DNA of 64,000 bases from Onthophagus taurus (lineage: Eukaryota; Arthropoda; Insecta; Coleoptera; Scarabaeidae). Under the pieces are notes generated by a model. It saw only the letters and a program-made list of their open reading frames with translations. It was not told where the DNA came from and made no database searches. Position 1 is the stretch's first letter. The number at the start of each line of letters is the position of its first letter. The translations under genes were made by a program, and so were the position numbers. The stretch spans positions 33,485,001-33,549,000 of the forward strand of contig NC_091972.1 of NCBI RefSeq assembly GCF_036711975.1, written 5' to 3'. Positions 45,418-56,100 of the stretch are shown here, piece by piece.

Positions 45418-46825
45418 ATGATTAACGGCAACGCAAAAATGGACGACGATATTGTTACTCAGGAACGGAACTATTTTTTACAAGTTTTAAAAACGTTTGA
45501 CAATTACAAGTAAGTTATAATCCTTAAATGGTCTTAATTAGGTTAAAATAAACAAGTTTTTAGATGTAGTTTTTACCGTATTTTATCATTTATATCAAAA
45601 TTAATGAGAAGAAATGGTTACTTAATTGAGAATGATGTTGCATAAGCCTTTTTGTGACCTTGTTTATATCTAAATTTTTTTAATTTGTTTTAGAAAACAA
45701 TCTCTTTTAAGGATAGAATATAAAGAAAAATGTTTATCAGCTCTCCCATCTCAACACCAAACATGGTTGGAAAAGTACAAAAATGATTTAGACAATATTA
45801 AAAGTTGTATTGATAAAAACGCGGATTATATTCCGATCGTTGTACAACATGCGAAAAACATTTTTGAAAACCTTTACACATCGGATAACTCAGGTTCTCA
45901 TCAAAAGTCTTCTGTGGGTACTTTATCGGAAGGTCTAGATAAAGTTCAGTCGGTTTTTAAACAATTAATGCGTGATTGGAGTTCGTTGGGGGCGAAGGAA
46001 AGAGAGGAATGTTATAGTCCGGTAATTAATGAGATTGAACTTCAATTTCCAGAGGATAAAGTTGATAGACGAGACATTGAAATCTTAGTCCCCGGTGCTG
46101 GATTGGGACGTCTTGCCTTTGAAATAGCTAAAAGAAAATTTAATTGTCAAGGAAACGAATTTAATATGTTTATGTTAATCGTTTCTTTCCATGTTTTAAA
46201 TCATTGTAAAAAAATTGATGAATTCGAAGTATTCCCTTGGATTCATCAGTATTGTAATAATTTATCGGTAGAAACTCAAATGTTAAGCGTAAGGTAATTA
46301 TTTTTAAAAAAACATTTCAAATTTTATTACAAAGAAATTATTAGATTTCCAGATATAATAACATCTTTAGATAAATCATCTCAATTTTCAATGACAGCAG
46401 GTGATTTCTTAGAAGTTTACACAGAACCCGATGTTTTTGATTGTGTTGCAACATGTTTTTTTATTGATTGTGCATCGAATATTGTCGAATTTCTCGAGAC
46501 CATTTACACTATTTTAAAACCAAATGGAGTTTGGATTAATTTGGGACCTTTACTCTATCATTATTCTTATATGAAAAATGAGAAAAGTATAGAGCCAAGT
46601 TTTGAGGTACTCTGTGAAGTGATTAAAAAGGTTGGGTTTGTGATGGAAAAGTGTCAAACTGGATTGAAAACGAGATATTGCCAGAATCCTCAGGCTATGT
46701 TACAATACGAATATGATAGTGTGTTTTTTGTGTGTCGAAAACCTATGTTAAATGGAAATCATTTTATGGGGGATCTACAAAATGAGATTGCGGATGCGTT
46801 TAATGGTGATAAAAAATGGGATTAA
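45418..46825 (+). CDS. Carnmt1: Carnosine N-methyltransferase-like protein (N2227 family)
   Basis: S-adenosylmethionine-dependent enzyme that methylates carnosine to anserine in vertebrates. The insect substrate is not established to my knowledge. Exons 45418-45509, 45694-46293 and 46345-46825 join in frame: 1173 nt, 390 aa, close to the human length of about 409. The helical N-terminus (RNYFLQVLKTFDNYKK, SALPSQHQTWLEKYKND) is followed by FKQLMRDWSSLGAKERE, the SAM-binding ILVPGAGLGRLAFEIAKRKF (about residues 160-178), EFNMFMLIVSFHVLN, then DVFDCVATCFFIDCA near 259 (the family's post-I motif), NGVWINLGPLLYHY, and a C-terminal YDSVFFVCRKP. The start codon at 45418 has no earlier in-frame ATG in the exon. 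Introns are 184 and 51 bp. Nothing broken. An AATAAA at about 47000 may be its poly(A) signal. Confidence 0.9.
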
Positions 46826-46984
46826 TATTTGTTTCTTTTTCTGTTTAATGTTTATGAGGATATTAAAGAAAACAAAGTTAAATTATTAAGGATTTAGTTT
46901 ACTATTTTAAGGTAGTTAATATGAAAATGATATGAACTAGGTTAATTTTTTATAATTAGGTTTATTATAGGTTGTTTATTGTTG

Positions 46985-47027
46985 TAAACATCTTATACTC
47001 AATAAATAATAAGTGGCAAGTTCATAG
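46985..47027. repeat. 43-bp direct repeat, copy 1
   Basis: TAAACATCTTATACTCAATA continuing to GGCAAGTTCATAG; identical to 48797-48839. It contains the candidate poly(A) signal of the methyltransferase gene. Confidence 0.85.
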
Positions 47028-47428
47028 GGGTATTTAAATTAACAAATTATAAATAAGTACTTGTTCAAATCATTTTAATAATTAAGTAAGACTTTCTTTA
47101 TGAGAATAAGAATTTTTTATTTCAAAAATGTAACTTTCTACTAGTGGATACATTTGGCCATTTGACTTAGTACTCCACCATTTACAGGAATTAATATGTC
47201 TTTTAGGTGTTGGACACTGCAGATAATAATCAAGTACAACCCCAATAGGACTTTTTTTCATTGAATACAACTTTATTTATATCAGGTTTGTCATTAGCAA
47301 CCTCATTGTAACAATTCCAATACAATATATAAAATCTCTTGTTGCAGTTTCCTCTAGTTTTCTTCTCTTTGCTTGTAATTCATCATCACATTAATTACTA
47401 ACAGAACTGTCGCTGTTATCACTTTCGA
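47028..47428 (-). pseudogene. unidentified ORF remnant
   Basis: Minus strand: SDSSVSND-CDDELQAKRRKL near 47400, then after a frame change KKSPIGVVLDYYLQCPTPKR, HINSCKWWSTKSNGQMYPLV and ESYIFEIKNSYSHKESL ending at 47082. It reads like genuine protein, probably transposon-borne, but I do not recognise it. Confidence 0.3.
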
Positions 47429-48796
47429 TTATTAATTAAAGTATCCTCTTTTTAATGCAAAACGTCGTTTTGAAAAATCACTTTCAGTTCTTGAGAAATA
47501 AATTTTTGAAATGATCGAATTTTGCAATTTTCGCAAAATTCGTATAAAATCCATTTCTTGCAATATGAGTTTGAAAATTTCTCAAAATGTTAATAAGAGT
47601 CTACTCTTTCCAATGAATCAACATGATTTGAAAAATAACTTTTAGTTTTTGAAAAAACAATATTTGAATTTTCGATGTTGCAATAATTTTCATCGATAAC
47701 TATCAAAATTCGCTATAAAATTAATTTCTTGAAGGATCCTTGTGGAAATATCACCAATTATTAATTAAAGTACCCTCTTTTTAATGCAAAAACCCGTTTT
47801 AAAAAATCATTTTTACTTCTTGAGAAATAAATTTTTGAAGTAAGACTTTTTTTTTGAATTTTGCAATCTTCGCCGATTAAGTTCTAAAAATTCGTATAAA
47901 ATCCATTTCTTGGAAAATGAGTTTGAAAATTTCTCAAAATGTTAATAAAAGTCTACTCTTTCCAATGAATCAACATGATTTGAAAAATAACTTTTAGTTT
48001 TTGAAAAAACAATATTTGAATTTTCGATGTTGCAATAATTTTCATCGATAACTTTCAAAATTCGCTATAAAATTAATTTCTTGAAGGAACCTTGTGGAAA
48101 TATCACCAATTATTAATTAAAGTATCCTATTTTTAATGCTACAAGCCGTTTTGAAAAATCACTTTCAGTTCTTGAGAAATAAATTATTGAAGTGATCGAC
48201 AATTGTTTCGAATTTTGCAATTTTCGTCGATTTAATTTTAAAAATTCATATAAAATCCATTTCTTGGAATATGAGTTTGAAAACTTCTCAAAGTGTTAAT
48301 AAGAATGTCGGCTTTCCAGTGAACCAATACGATTTGAAAAATAACGTTTAGTTTTTGAGAAAACAATATTTGAAATTTTGAAAAAATTTTCGATGTTGCA
48401 ATTTTCATCGATAATTTTCAAAATTCGCTATAAAATTAATTTCTTGAAGGAACCTTGTGGAAATATCACCAATTATTAATTAAGGTATCCTATTTTTAAT
48501 GCAAAAAGGCCTTTTGAAAAATCATTTTCAGTTCTTGAGAAATAAATTATTGAAATGATCGACAATTGTTTCGAATTTTGCAATTTTTGTCGATTTTTTA
48601 AATATTCATATAAAATCCATTTCTTGGAATATGAGTTTGAAAATTTCTCAAAGTGTTAATAAGAGTGTCGGCTTTCCAATGAACCAACACGATTTGAAAA
48701 ATAACGTTTAGTTTTTGAGAAAACAATATTTGAAATTTTGATAAAATTTTCGATGTTGCAATTATCATCGATAATTTTCAAAATTCGCTATAAAAT
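47429..48796. repeat. satellite-like tandem repeat, about four units of 330-365 bp
   Basis: The phrase ATTATTAATTAA(A/G)GTA-CC starts at about 47429, 47757, 48105 and 48468. Each unit then has TTTTTAATGC, GAAAAATCA-TTT-AGTTCT, AGAAATAAATT-TTGAA, TAAAATCCATTTCTTG, ATGAGTTTGAAAA and TTCATCGATAA-TTTCAAAAT. Units differ by a few to roughly 15 percent by eye, plus small indels. Very AT-rich, no coding frame. Confidence 0.85.
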
Positions 48797-48839
48797 TAAA
48801 CATCTTATACTCAATAAATAATAAGTGGCAAGTTCATAG
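48797..48839. repeat. 43-bp direct repeat, copy 2
   Basis: Second copy of 46985-47027, placed at the point where the satellite array breaks off. Confidence 0.85.
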
Positions 48840-48911
48840 CTCCGTGTTTTGGAGGTTATCATTCCCGTGTGCTTTCGGTATTGTGCTTTGTTTTCGAAAA
48901 CCTCTTTTATA

Positions 48912-49270
48912 ATGGAATTCCTACATGAATATTTATTAGACAGAGATAAAGATGAGAATATTGTCCAACTCTTAAATTATAAACGACGACCATATATTAT
49001 AAAAGAAAGACAAAAGTCGAAACCACTTTGAGGAGTTGGACGACCACGTTTTTTGTTAGATTTCGGTTAAAAAGGACACAGTTTTGTTAATCTTGGTTAA
49101 ATTAAGACGAGATAATACTATATTAGATTATAGATTATATTATAATTTTTTTTAAATTACTACATTATTTATTTTCTATAACATTTTTATATTCGTGTGC
49201 CAAATCCATCAGCAAGTTCTTTTCGGTTGTACTAAAATTTGATGATCTTTTCTTTCTCTTGCTTATCCAT
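48912..49270. pseudogene. Harbinger element remnant with transposase (+) and Myb-like (-) starts
   Basis: Plus strand: MEFLHEYLLDRDKDENIVQL, LNYKRRPYIIKERQ, then after a frameshift NHFEELDDHVF and VKKDTVLLILVKLRRDNT, the first about 75 residues of a Harbinger transposase. Facing it on the minus strand, 49270-49165: a start codon and, after a one-base shift, SSNFSTTEKNLLMDLAHEYK with NVIENK, the opening of the Myb/SANT-like DNA-binding partner. A deletion removed the catalytic core, leaving the two gene starts tail to tail. Confidence 0.7.
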
Positions 49271-49530
49271 CACCACAATTATAAGCTTAATTTATTTTTG
49301 ACGTTATATTTTGATTTTATTGTCATTTCCTTTCACCAAGCAACCAAACTTGTGCTCACATTTTTGTGACAATATCTAATAGGTAAACCCTTAACCAATA
49401 CTTCAATCTGGTGGGTATCCAAATGTCATATTTATACAAGTGGATAAACGATTCGTCGACGTTATCTATCAGCTATAATTTTAATTGACAGATAAATCGT
49501 CTTAACTAGATATTGATAAACCGGCCCTTA

Positions 49531-49667
49531 GGCCTACTTTTACCACCTCTTGATAAACTCATCCGATAGATAATTACCATGATTACAGCGGTTTTAAGCG
49601 CTCTCATTGGCTAAGAGCGCCAATTTATCTATCGGTTAAATTTATCAAGAGGTGGTAAAAGTGGGCC
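49531..49667. mobile_element. Harbinger-type MITE 1 (137 bp)
   Basis: Ends GGCCTACTTTTACCACCTCT and, inverted, GGCCCACTTTTACCACCTCT; the repeat extends through TGATAAA. Flanked by TTA at 49528-49530 and 49668-49670, the 3-bp target duplication of Harbinger elements. No coding capacity. Confidence 0.85.
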
Positions 49668-49670
49668 TTA

Positions 49671-49806
49671 GGCCGTTACTACCATCTTCTGGCTAAGCTA
49701 TCTAAGGGATTGTTACTATGGTTACGGCTATTTTACGCGCTCTGATTGGCTAGTAGATGGGTTTATCTATAAGATAAATTTAACTAAAAGATGGTAGTAA
49801 TGGACC
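49671..49806. mobile_element. Harbinger-type MITE 2 (136 bp), directly adjacent
   Basis: Ends GGCCGTTACTACCATCTT and, inverted, GGTCCATTACTACCATCTT. The inside is homologous to MITE 1 (AC-ATG-TTAC-GC--TTTTA-GCGCTCT-ATTGGCTA). It begins immediately after the TTA of MITE 1 and is followed by TAA. Confidence 0.75.
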
Positions 49807-49946
49807 TAAAGGTTTTATATTTAGGTAACAGTGGTTGAAAAAATTTTCACTCACTCGTTTCTATGAAAGTCAGCAGAGTGAATGCAAATAACAACTTTCA
49901 ACACTCGTATCCACGTTAGAAACTGACAATTTCGAAGGTAGGATTG

Positions 49947-50539
49947 AACAATAGTATATTACAGGACAAGTGGGGAAACTATGATATTTCACTAACGCGT
50001 ATGTCGGATCCGGAAAGACATACAAGTATAAAATTATTACGATACAAGCATAAAATTAATAAATTGATTAAAATAATTTATACAAATGAAATACTTAATT
50101 AAGTTTCCACGTGTGCTGTCCACCGTTTTTTACTTAACATCTGTTACATTTAAACAAAGAGTTGTTCCTTTAAAGGTTTTATATTTAGCTAACATAGGTT
50201 GATAAAAATTAGCGTGAGTGAAACAAAATTTCAGTCACTCGTGTCAATTAACAATTTAACACAATTGGTTGTTTACATTTATCAATTAAGAGCATGACAA
50301 TCAATGACAATGTCAAAAACTGTTGTCGTCGCCGACATGTCGACATGAAATTACTCAGGAATTATCGAATTTTCTCTAAATAGTAGGATTGAACAAAACG
50401 CTATACAGCACACGTGGGAAACTTATATTTTCCACTAACTTGTATGTCTTTCAACACTCGCCTTCGGCTCGTGTGGAAATTTGGCATACGCGTTAATGAA
50501 AAATCATAGTTTCCTCACTTATACTGTAATATACTATTC
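49947..50539. mobile_element. 593-bp element with roughly 56-bp terminal inverted repeats
   Basis: AATAGTATATTACAG...GGAAACTATGAT-TTTCA-TAACGCGTATG at 49947-50003 is the inverted match of 50483-50539. The interior contains CACTCGCCTTCGGCTCGTG and no frame. A non-autonomous fold-back element. Satellite sequence resumes directly at its right end. Confidence 0.75.
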
Positions 50540-50790
50540 TTGAAGGATCCTTGTGGAAATATCACCATTTATTAATTAAAGTATCCTCTTTTTAATACAA
50601 CAAGCCGTTTTGAAAAATCAATTTGAGTTGTTGAGAAATAAATTTTTGAAATGATCGACAATTTTTTCGAATTTTACAATTTTCGCCGATTCAGACTTAA
50701 AAATTCGTATAAAATCCAGTTCTTGGAATATGAGTATGAAAATTTCCCAAAGTGTTAATAAAAGTGTCCTCTTTCTGCGCCATGTTGTAT
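50540..50790. repeat. satellite unit, continuation after the insertion
   Basis: TTCTTGAAGGATCCTTGTGG and the rest of one unit follow, which is exactly the phrase expected next after the array stopped at 48796. Confidence 0.8.
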
Positions 50791-51449
50791 TTGTTAATGA
50801 AACTAACTGTTATTTGTACCAGTAACAACCATCCGACTACTACTAACTACATTGCCTATTAAGTTGCCTACATCTATCTATTACAACACTTTTTATTGTA
50901 ATAATACCAAACATTATGAAAAAAATAAAACAAAAAAACTTCTTAACTCGCTCTTTTTATTAAATTTGAAGTCAAACTAGTTTCGGGGCTACCCCATCCT
51001 CAGTGACAATGTCAATAGAAGACTAATATCGTAAAGTGAAGATCATCAAAAGGCAAGTGAAAACATGTATAAAGCTGAAGGCGATATAATGCGGTGTTAA
51101 TCGTGTACAGCAAATTGATCAAAATAGCGACAGCAAAAATTCACGTTGTATTAAAAAACCCGTTGAAAATTAATCAAATATCCACGTTGACCCTGTAAGA
51201 AGCGTGAAGTCTTGTCTCTTCACGCTTCTTACTAACGCTTTAAATAATTCACTTGCAACATGGATCTAAACTCTAATTATGGAAAAAGTTTGAATTGTGG
51301 TGAAATTTAAGTAAGGCCAATATGTAAATTTACTTGCAATAAAAAATTAGGTGTGAAGTTTACTTAAATGTGAACTTGTGGTTGATGATTATTTTCAATA
51401 TACCGTAATAACTATTTTTATGTCTTTCGTCTTTTTCTTTCTCTTAAAC
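50791..51449. other. no gene; two hairpins
   Basis: Holds a CTGAGGA-T-GGGG/CCCC-GAAAC hairpin on the minus strand (about 50974-51004) and a perfect hairpin at 51195-51232. Otherwise AT-rich sequence. Confidence 0.5.
51195..51232. repeat. perfect 15-bp hairpin with 8-nt loop
   Basis: GTAAGAAGCGTGAAG (51195-51209), loop TCTTGTCT, then the exact complement (51218-51232). Much shorter than a typical insect pre-miRNA stem. Confidence 0.85.
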
Positions 51450-51780
51450 CTGTCGGTCTGTTGATTTTGCAGTCATTGTCGAGGGACCTCCTGGAAGGTG
51501 AACTACCATTTCTCCTGCCACCTTTTTGGTGAATGGCTTCCTTCTGGTATTCTTGCATTGCTATACGCTGTAGCTTATACTCGCTCATTCTCTTCACATC
51601 GCTATTTGCGCGATCGTATAACGTTCTCGAATGTTAATGTTTTTTATTTCGTCTCTTCTCGTTTTGCCTAGGATAGACCAATATAAATTTTCGAGCACAA
51701 TGTACATTTTGGAGCGATACATCTTCTATTCTTCTTCGTCATTTGAAACGATCAATTGAACACTATTTGTTAAGCTTTAG
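51450..51780 (-). pseudogene. RTE-like reverse transcriptase C-terminal fragment
   Basis: Minus strand: KRMSEYKLQRIAMQEYQKEA, then GGRRNGSSPSRRSLDNDCKI, matching the RxxxHRLPKIAL...GRRxxGRPRxRW end of RTE-type ORFs with several substitutions and a stop. Dead. Confidence 0.5.
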
Positions 51781-52106
51781 GGTTGTCAATCGGAAGTAGA
51801 ATTGAATTTTAATTAATCTTATTATGAAAAGTTGTTCTGATCTCTATGATCTCACTCACCAGCGCTAGGCAGTTGCTCAGTCCTATATGACCACTTTGTT
51901 TTTGGAATATGTTTTGATAATTGTACGATTACAAGTTTTTTAAGTTTTTGGCATTCGCAAATCGTAGTCAAAACGACATAATATGTCATTTTTGTTAGGA
52001 TAAGGGAATGTTTATAGTGTTCTTGCATTTACATTAAGTAGTTAGAAGTTATCATGTTTAACAATGTGAAGTTATTTTTGAAAATTGAGTGTTTTTTTTA
52101 ATTCAA

Positions 52107-54145
52107 TCATTTACTATCACATTCTTCTCTCACATCTAAAACACTTTTGTAACTAGAAATGTTACATTTCTTTCTGATACAATGCGCTAGCGGACTTAAA
52201 TATTCATCAGGAACATTCTCATCATTTTCTGTTTTTGTGAAACAACTTATTAGAAATCCAAGAATTAATACCGTACAACTACCAATTACAGGAAATAAAA
52301 AATGTGGTAATTTGAATATGGACGATACATTTTCATTTTGTGATTGATTATGTTTTACATTTGAAACATTTTCAAAAGTAATTCCACAATTATTCGTGTA
52401 AAGTGGAAGTGTTGGAAATTTAACCAAACCTTGCATTTGATACCATTGAGAAGTTATAACGAGCCATCCCATAAAAATTAATGATATCAATCCTCCATAA
52501 AAAGCACCCTAAATTTCAATATTTCATCATAATACATAAATGAGACGATAAATACACTTACTTTTGCGTTTATTTTTGTTATAAAGAGTCCAGCAATAAA
52601 TAATCCAGCCATAGGCCCATTTGTTAACGCAATAAAGCTAACAAAAACTGGAAAAATATTGTTTTCTAAATATTTTACCATGTATGCACACGATATACAT
52701 AAAATTCCAAAAATCAACACTAACAGTTTCAAACAAATAGTTTCATATTTTTCGATCACATTTTTTGATAAATACGGTTTTAAAAAATCAGAATAAACGG
52801 TAGCAGTTACACTGTTTAATCCAGACGATAAAGTGCTTAAACTTGCGCTAATAATACCAGATACAAAAAGACCAGCTAAACCCGAAAATCGTATTTCTGG
52901 ATCCATGATGTAATGTGTTAATAATTGGTCTGGCTTTCTAATTTTTTTAGATATCAGTGGGTCACAATAAACATACTGATGTAAAGGTATAATACCGCTG
53001 AAAGCTGAAAGTGTAAATATCAGCATTATTCCAACGAAAGCAATGGAACATGCCCTAAAAATGTTTCTTAAAATATTATCTTTCACAATTTAATTTGTTT
53101 TTTACCATTTTACATCACTATACTTTTTTAATGATAAATACTTTTGAATAGATCCTTGACCAAAACCCATCAATCCAAGAATTTGAAAGTAACAACCTCC
53201 AATAGCAATCCATAATGTATCTCGTTTAGTTGGGTCTAAATCTAATCTAAAAAATGGTAACATATTTTTTTTTTTTAATTTTGATTAGAAAAGGAAATCA
53301 TACACTATTTTTAATCTCTCCGTATCACTCGCAGTTTTAAAAATATTCCAAATTCCCAGCCTAACAAAACCAACAAGTACTGCCCCAAATAGACATATCA
53401 GCATGAATAACAATTGTAACGCGTCTGTCCATATAACAGCTTTTATACCGCCAAATAGAGTATAAATGATACATAAGCTATTTAAAGAATATGTTATTAC
53501 GTAAACGTTTATGTTGCTTACTAAAATTATGCTTACTGGTTAAAAGGTATATTTCAAAGATGATTTATTTACCATAAGAAACTATTAATGCTGGTATATA
53601 AGTGATGATTGGAAAACTGACAATTATTTGTACAGCAAATATAAACGATGATAATAATTTAACTTTTCTGTCAAATCTTAATTCAAGATAAGTGTAAATG
53701 CTCGTAAGTTGTAATTTGTAAAAGACGGGGAAAATTAAGAAATAAGTTGTTAAACCAACAAGTGGTGAAGTGATGATGCTACCTACAAAACTATTTATGC
53801 CATAGTAGTAAATTTCTGTTGGAATGGTTATAATTTGAATAGATATTGCTCTGCAAATAAAAAAAATTGTTAATATAAAACAACGATTGTAGACGTTTAA
53901 TGTTAGTGATATATTCTTGTATGAAAGAATTCTCCATCTGTGTGGAGAATTAATAATAAATAATCTTACCCAGATATAATTGAAAAGGCAACAACAAAAA
54001 GATTCATACTTCGCCCACCATGTAAATATTCTTCGGCCGTATTCTGCTTTTTAAATATCGAATAAAATGCTCCCACTAAAAATGTTAAAAGTAACGTTAA
54101 AATAAAGATTGCGTAATCTATTTTCTGAAATGAAATTGTAACCAT
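52107..54145 (-). CDS. SLC5-type sodium-coupled solute symporter (multivitamin-transporter-like)
   Basis: Membrane protein that would use the sodium gradient to import small organic solutes. The nearest named relatives are the insect sodium-dependent multivitamin transporters, but substrate cannot be read from sequence. Six exons: 54145-53970, 53850-53573, 53520-53304, 53246-53106, 53054-52562 and 52508-52107, all GT-AG. They sum to 1707 nt, 568 aa, normal for SLC5. Landmarks: DYAIFILTLLLTFLVGAFYS (TM1), YLHGGRSMNLFVVAFSIISG, IQIITIPTEIYYYG, FYKLQLTSIYTYLELRFDRK (the family's YxYLExRF block), CIIYTLFGGIKAVIWTDALQ (the YTxxGGLKAVVWTD signature), QGSIQKYLSL, SASLSTLSSGLNSVTATVYS and NGPMAGLFIAGLF. 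The intron before exon 5 is only 51 bp; skipping its splicing would hit a stop. No damage seen. Confidence 0.9.
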
Positions 54146-54938
54146 TTTGGTTAAACGAAATGTTCGTTAACATAAGTAATAATCAACTCTATATATAGAA
54201 ATGGAAGAAAAATCCATAGTTTTCAAATTTAAAAATTCCTCGGATTCTTTTAAGGAAAACATGTAATAAATATCAATTAAAACATACTACTACTCGTTAA
54301 AATATTGAGTTACTTTAATGATGGTGATTTTTGTTCCTTATTAGTTAATCTCGATTCTGATTAATCGGTAATAAGTGATAATTTTCATTTTATACAATAA
54401 TTTTGAAACAGTTATCTTTAATTTTAACTAAAAATATTCGTTGTAATATAAGGTGTTTCTAAATTGATACTGATTTTCAGCAAAAATTAAGGGGGTCTTT
54501 CATATAACTTTTTGTTCAAACCCCTTCCCCACTCAGCTACAGCCCTCTAAAGTTAGGGGAAAAATTGTTTTTATTTAATAAATCCACTATGGAGGAGTTT
54601 AGAAGAATCAAATTAGGCAGATAACCATTACTAATAAAATGACACTTTTCGACGATTTTTATAATCCTAAATGTTATAAATGATATCCCCAGTGTCCTTT
54701 TTGGTTATTCTGTGGCACAACTTCACACTGCCTCCAGTGCGCATCCATGCCTGTGTGCGTTTTCTCTGAATGGGGCGCTATGTGTCGAATTGTATGAATG
54801 TTTCTTTTATATCTTATTATTTCAATGCCATTATGTTGTATTTTATTGTCCTAAGATTCCTTTCATTCTTCACGTTAAATATTCAAACTATTATTAAATT
54901 CGCTTCCACAAGATAGTGATCTGAATTAATTCGCCCCT
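54146..54938. other. 5' flank of the SLC5 gene
   Basis: AT-rich, should contain the SLC5 promoter. A GC-richer patch at 54700-54790 has an open frame (54712-54897 +) without a recognisable domain. Confidence 0.35.
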
Positions 54939-55545
54939 CTATAAAATCTCACATCCATAATATTTGTGGCATGTTGTACATCTATTAGAACATGATCCTG
55001 TTATCATTGCTACCTTCGTGGAGACTCTATTTCCAGTAGTTGACCTGTAAAAATCTTTCTGGCCGATCTTTGCGTACATATTCCCTATAATTATTTTTAC
55101 ATCATACTCTTGGCATTTGTTGTATACTGCCTTTAACTGTCCATAATTCTTCCTGTCCTTCATCACTATCTTCTTCCATAGGTGCCTTCCATGTATACTA
55201 ATAATTGAGTAATTGAAGAACATTCCCCTTATTCTGATCACGCCGATCCTGGAGTCGACCATCTCTAAGGCAATTACCAAGTCCTTTTACCTACAATTAA
55301 GATAACACCAAAGGAGTAAAGTATTGTGACAGCTGTAATAGATATAATAGATGTCCAGCTTTCTCCAGTATACTTTTACCTGTCCATCTTATTTTGGTAG
55401 TGCCGCACCGTCTATTTTATACTTTTCCAGGGTATTCTCTAGTAGAGCTTTTAGAGCACTAGCCCTGTACAGGTTTGTTACGTTCCAAGTATATATAGCA
55501 ATCTCTTTAACTGAATTTGTCTCCCAAGTCGTGGTCTAAAAGTCC
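54939..55545 (-). pseudogene. RTE-like endonuclease fragment
   Basis: Minus strand: IAIYTWNVTNLYRASALKAL and LEKYKIDGAALPK (the TWNVRSLYRAGALK...YKxDIxALQE start of RTE endonucleases), then after a shift DSRIGVIRIRGMFFNYSIIS, KAVYNKCQEYDVKIIIGNMY and AKIGQKDFYRSTTG (the GDxNAKIG block, with GNMYAKIG here). Catalytic residues are partly replaced. Inactive. Confidence 0.75.
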
Positions 55546-55699
55546 GTTCGGATGATTCAAGTCTGATTCAGACTTGGAGGATCAGGGACTTTTCTGTAGG
55601 GGTTACCGTACCTTACCCATAGGGCACGGATTTAAGGCACCGGACACACACTTTTCGCCCAGTCCATTCTGGATCAGACTTATCGGTTTCGATTTGCAG

Positions 55700-56100
55700 G
55701 TCAAACAGTAAGTTTCATTGTGAAAGACAAAACAGATTGTTTGAAATCAGATAACATGCTAAGAAAACTGGGAGATGGTCCTTATGATTGTATTGTGCGT
55801 GATGATGAAGAACATTGATAACAAAGATACCTGTAGACGTTGGAGTAAAGAACAAATAAAGGACATTGACTTGTTACGGCCAGTTTTGATAAAATTTTAT
55901 AACTCTTACTTGAGAGGAATAAAGTTGCTAGACGTGGTTCTCGGCAAATATGCGATTAGAGATTGGACAGGAAAGTAATCTGTGATTGCAATTGTTCACT
56001 TTGTAGATTGTGTCGCTGCAGTTTCTTGGGTAGAGTATAGACGGGAGGCTAAAGTTAAGGGTGAAACTCCGTGTCAGTACATTGAATTCAAACTGTAGCC
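55700..56100 (+). pseudogene. piggyBac transposase C-terminal fragment
   Basis: Plus strand with shifts: DNMLRKLGDGPYDCIVRDDE, then SKEQIKDIDLLRPVLIKFYN with SYLRGIKLLDVVLGKYAIRD (compare the YNxxMGGVDLxDQxxxxY block), then after a TAA SVIAIVHFVDCVAAVSWVEY, RREAKVKGETPCQYIEFKL. This is the C-terminal half of the piggyBac DDE domain, with the DxMD-type residues lost. No ends found. Confidence 0.6.

Noticed and set aside
47429-48796. CRISPR-like array
   Set aside because: Units of about 350 bp, contiguous and without unique spacers, in an insect-type genome: a satellite.
6188-51004. Canonical hammerhead ribozymes
   Set aside because: The extra base between CTGANGA and stem II, and lack of a clear third stem with the cleavage triplet, do not fit the standard core; kept only as a resemblance.
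52562-53086. SLC5 exon 5 beginning at a GTG upstream (KDNILRNIF)
   Set aside because: Those residues lie in a 51-bp intron; splicing at 53106/53054 gives a clean family-like join (SDVKW-ACSIAF), while reading through meets stops.
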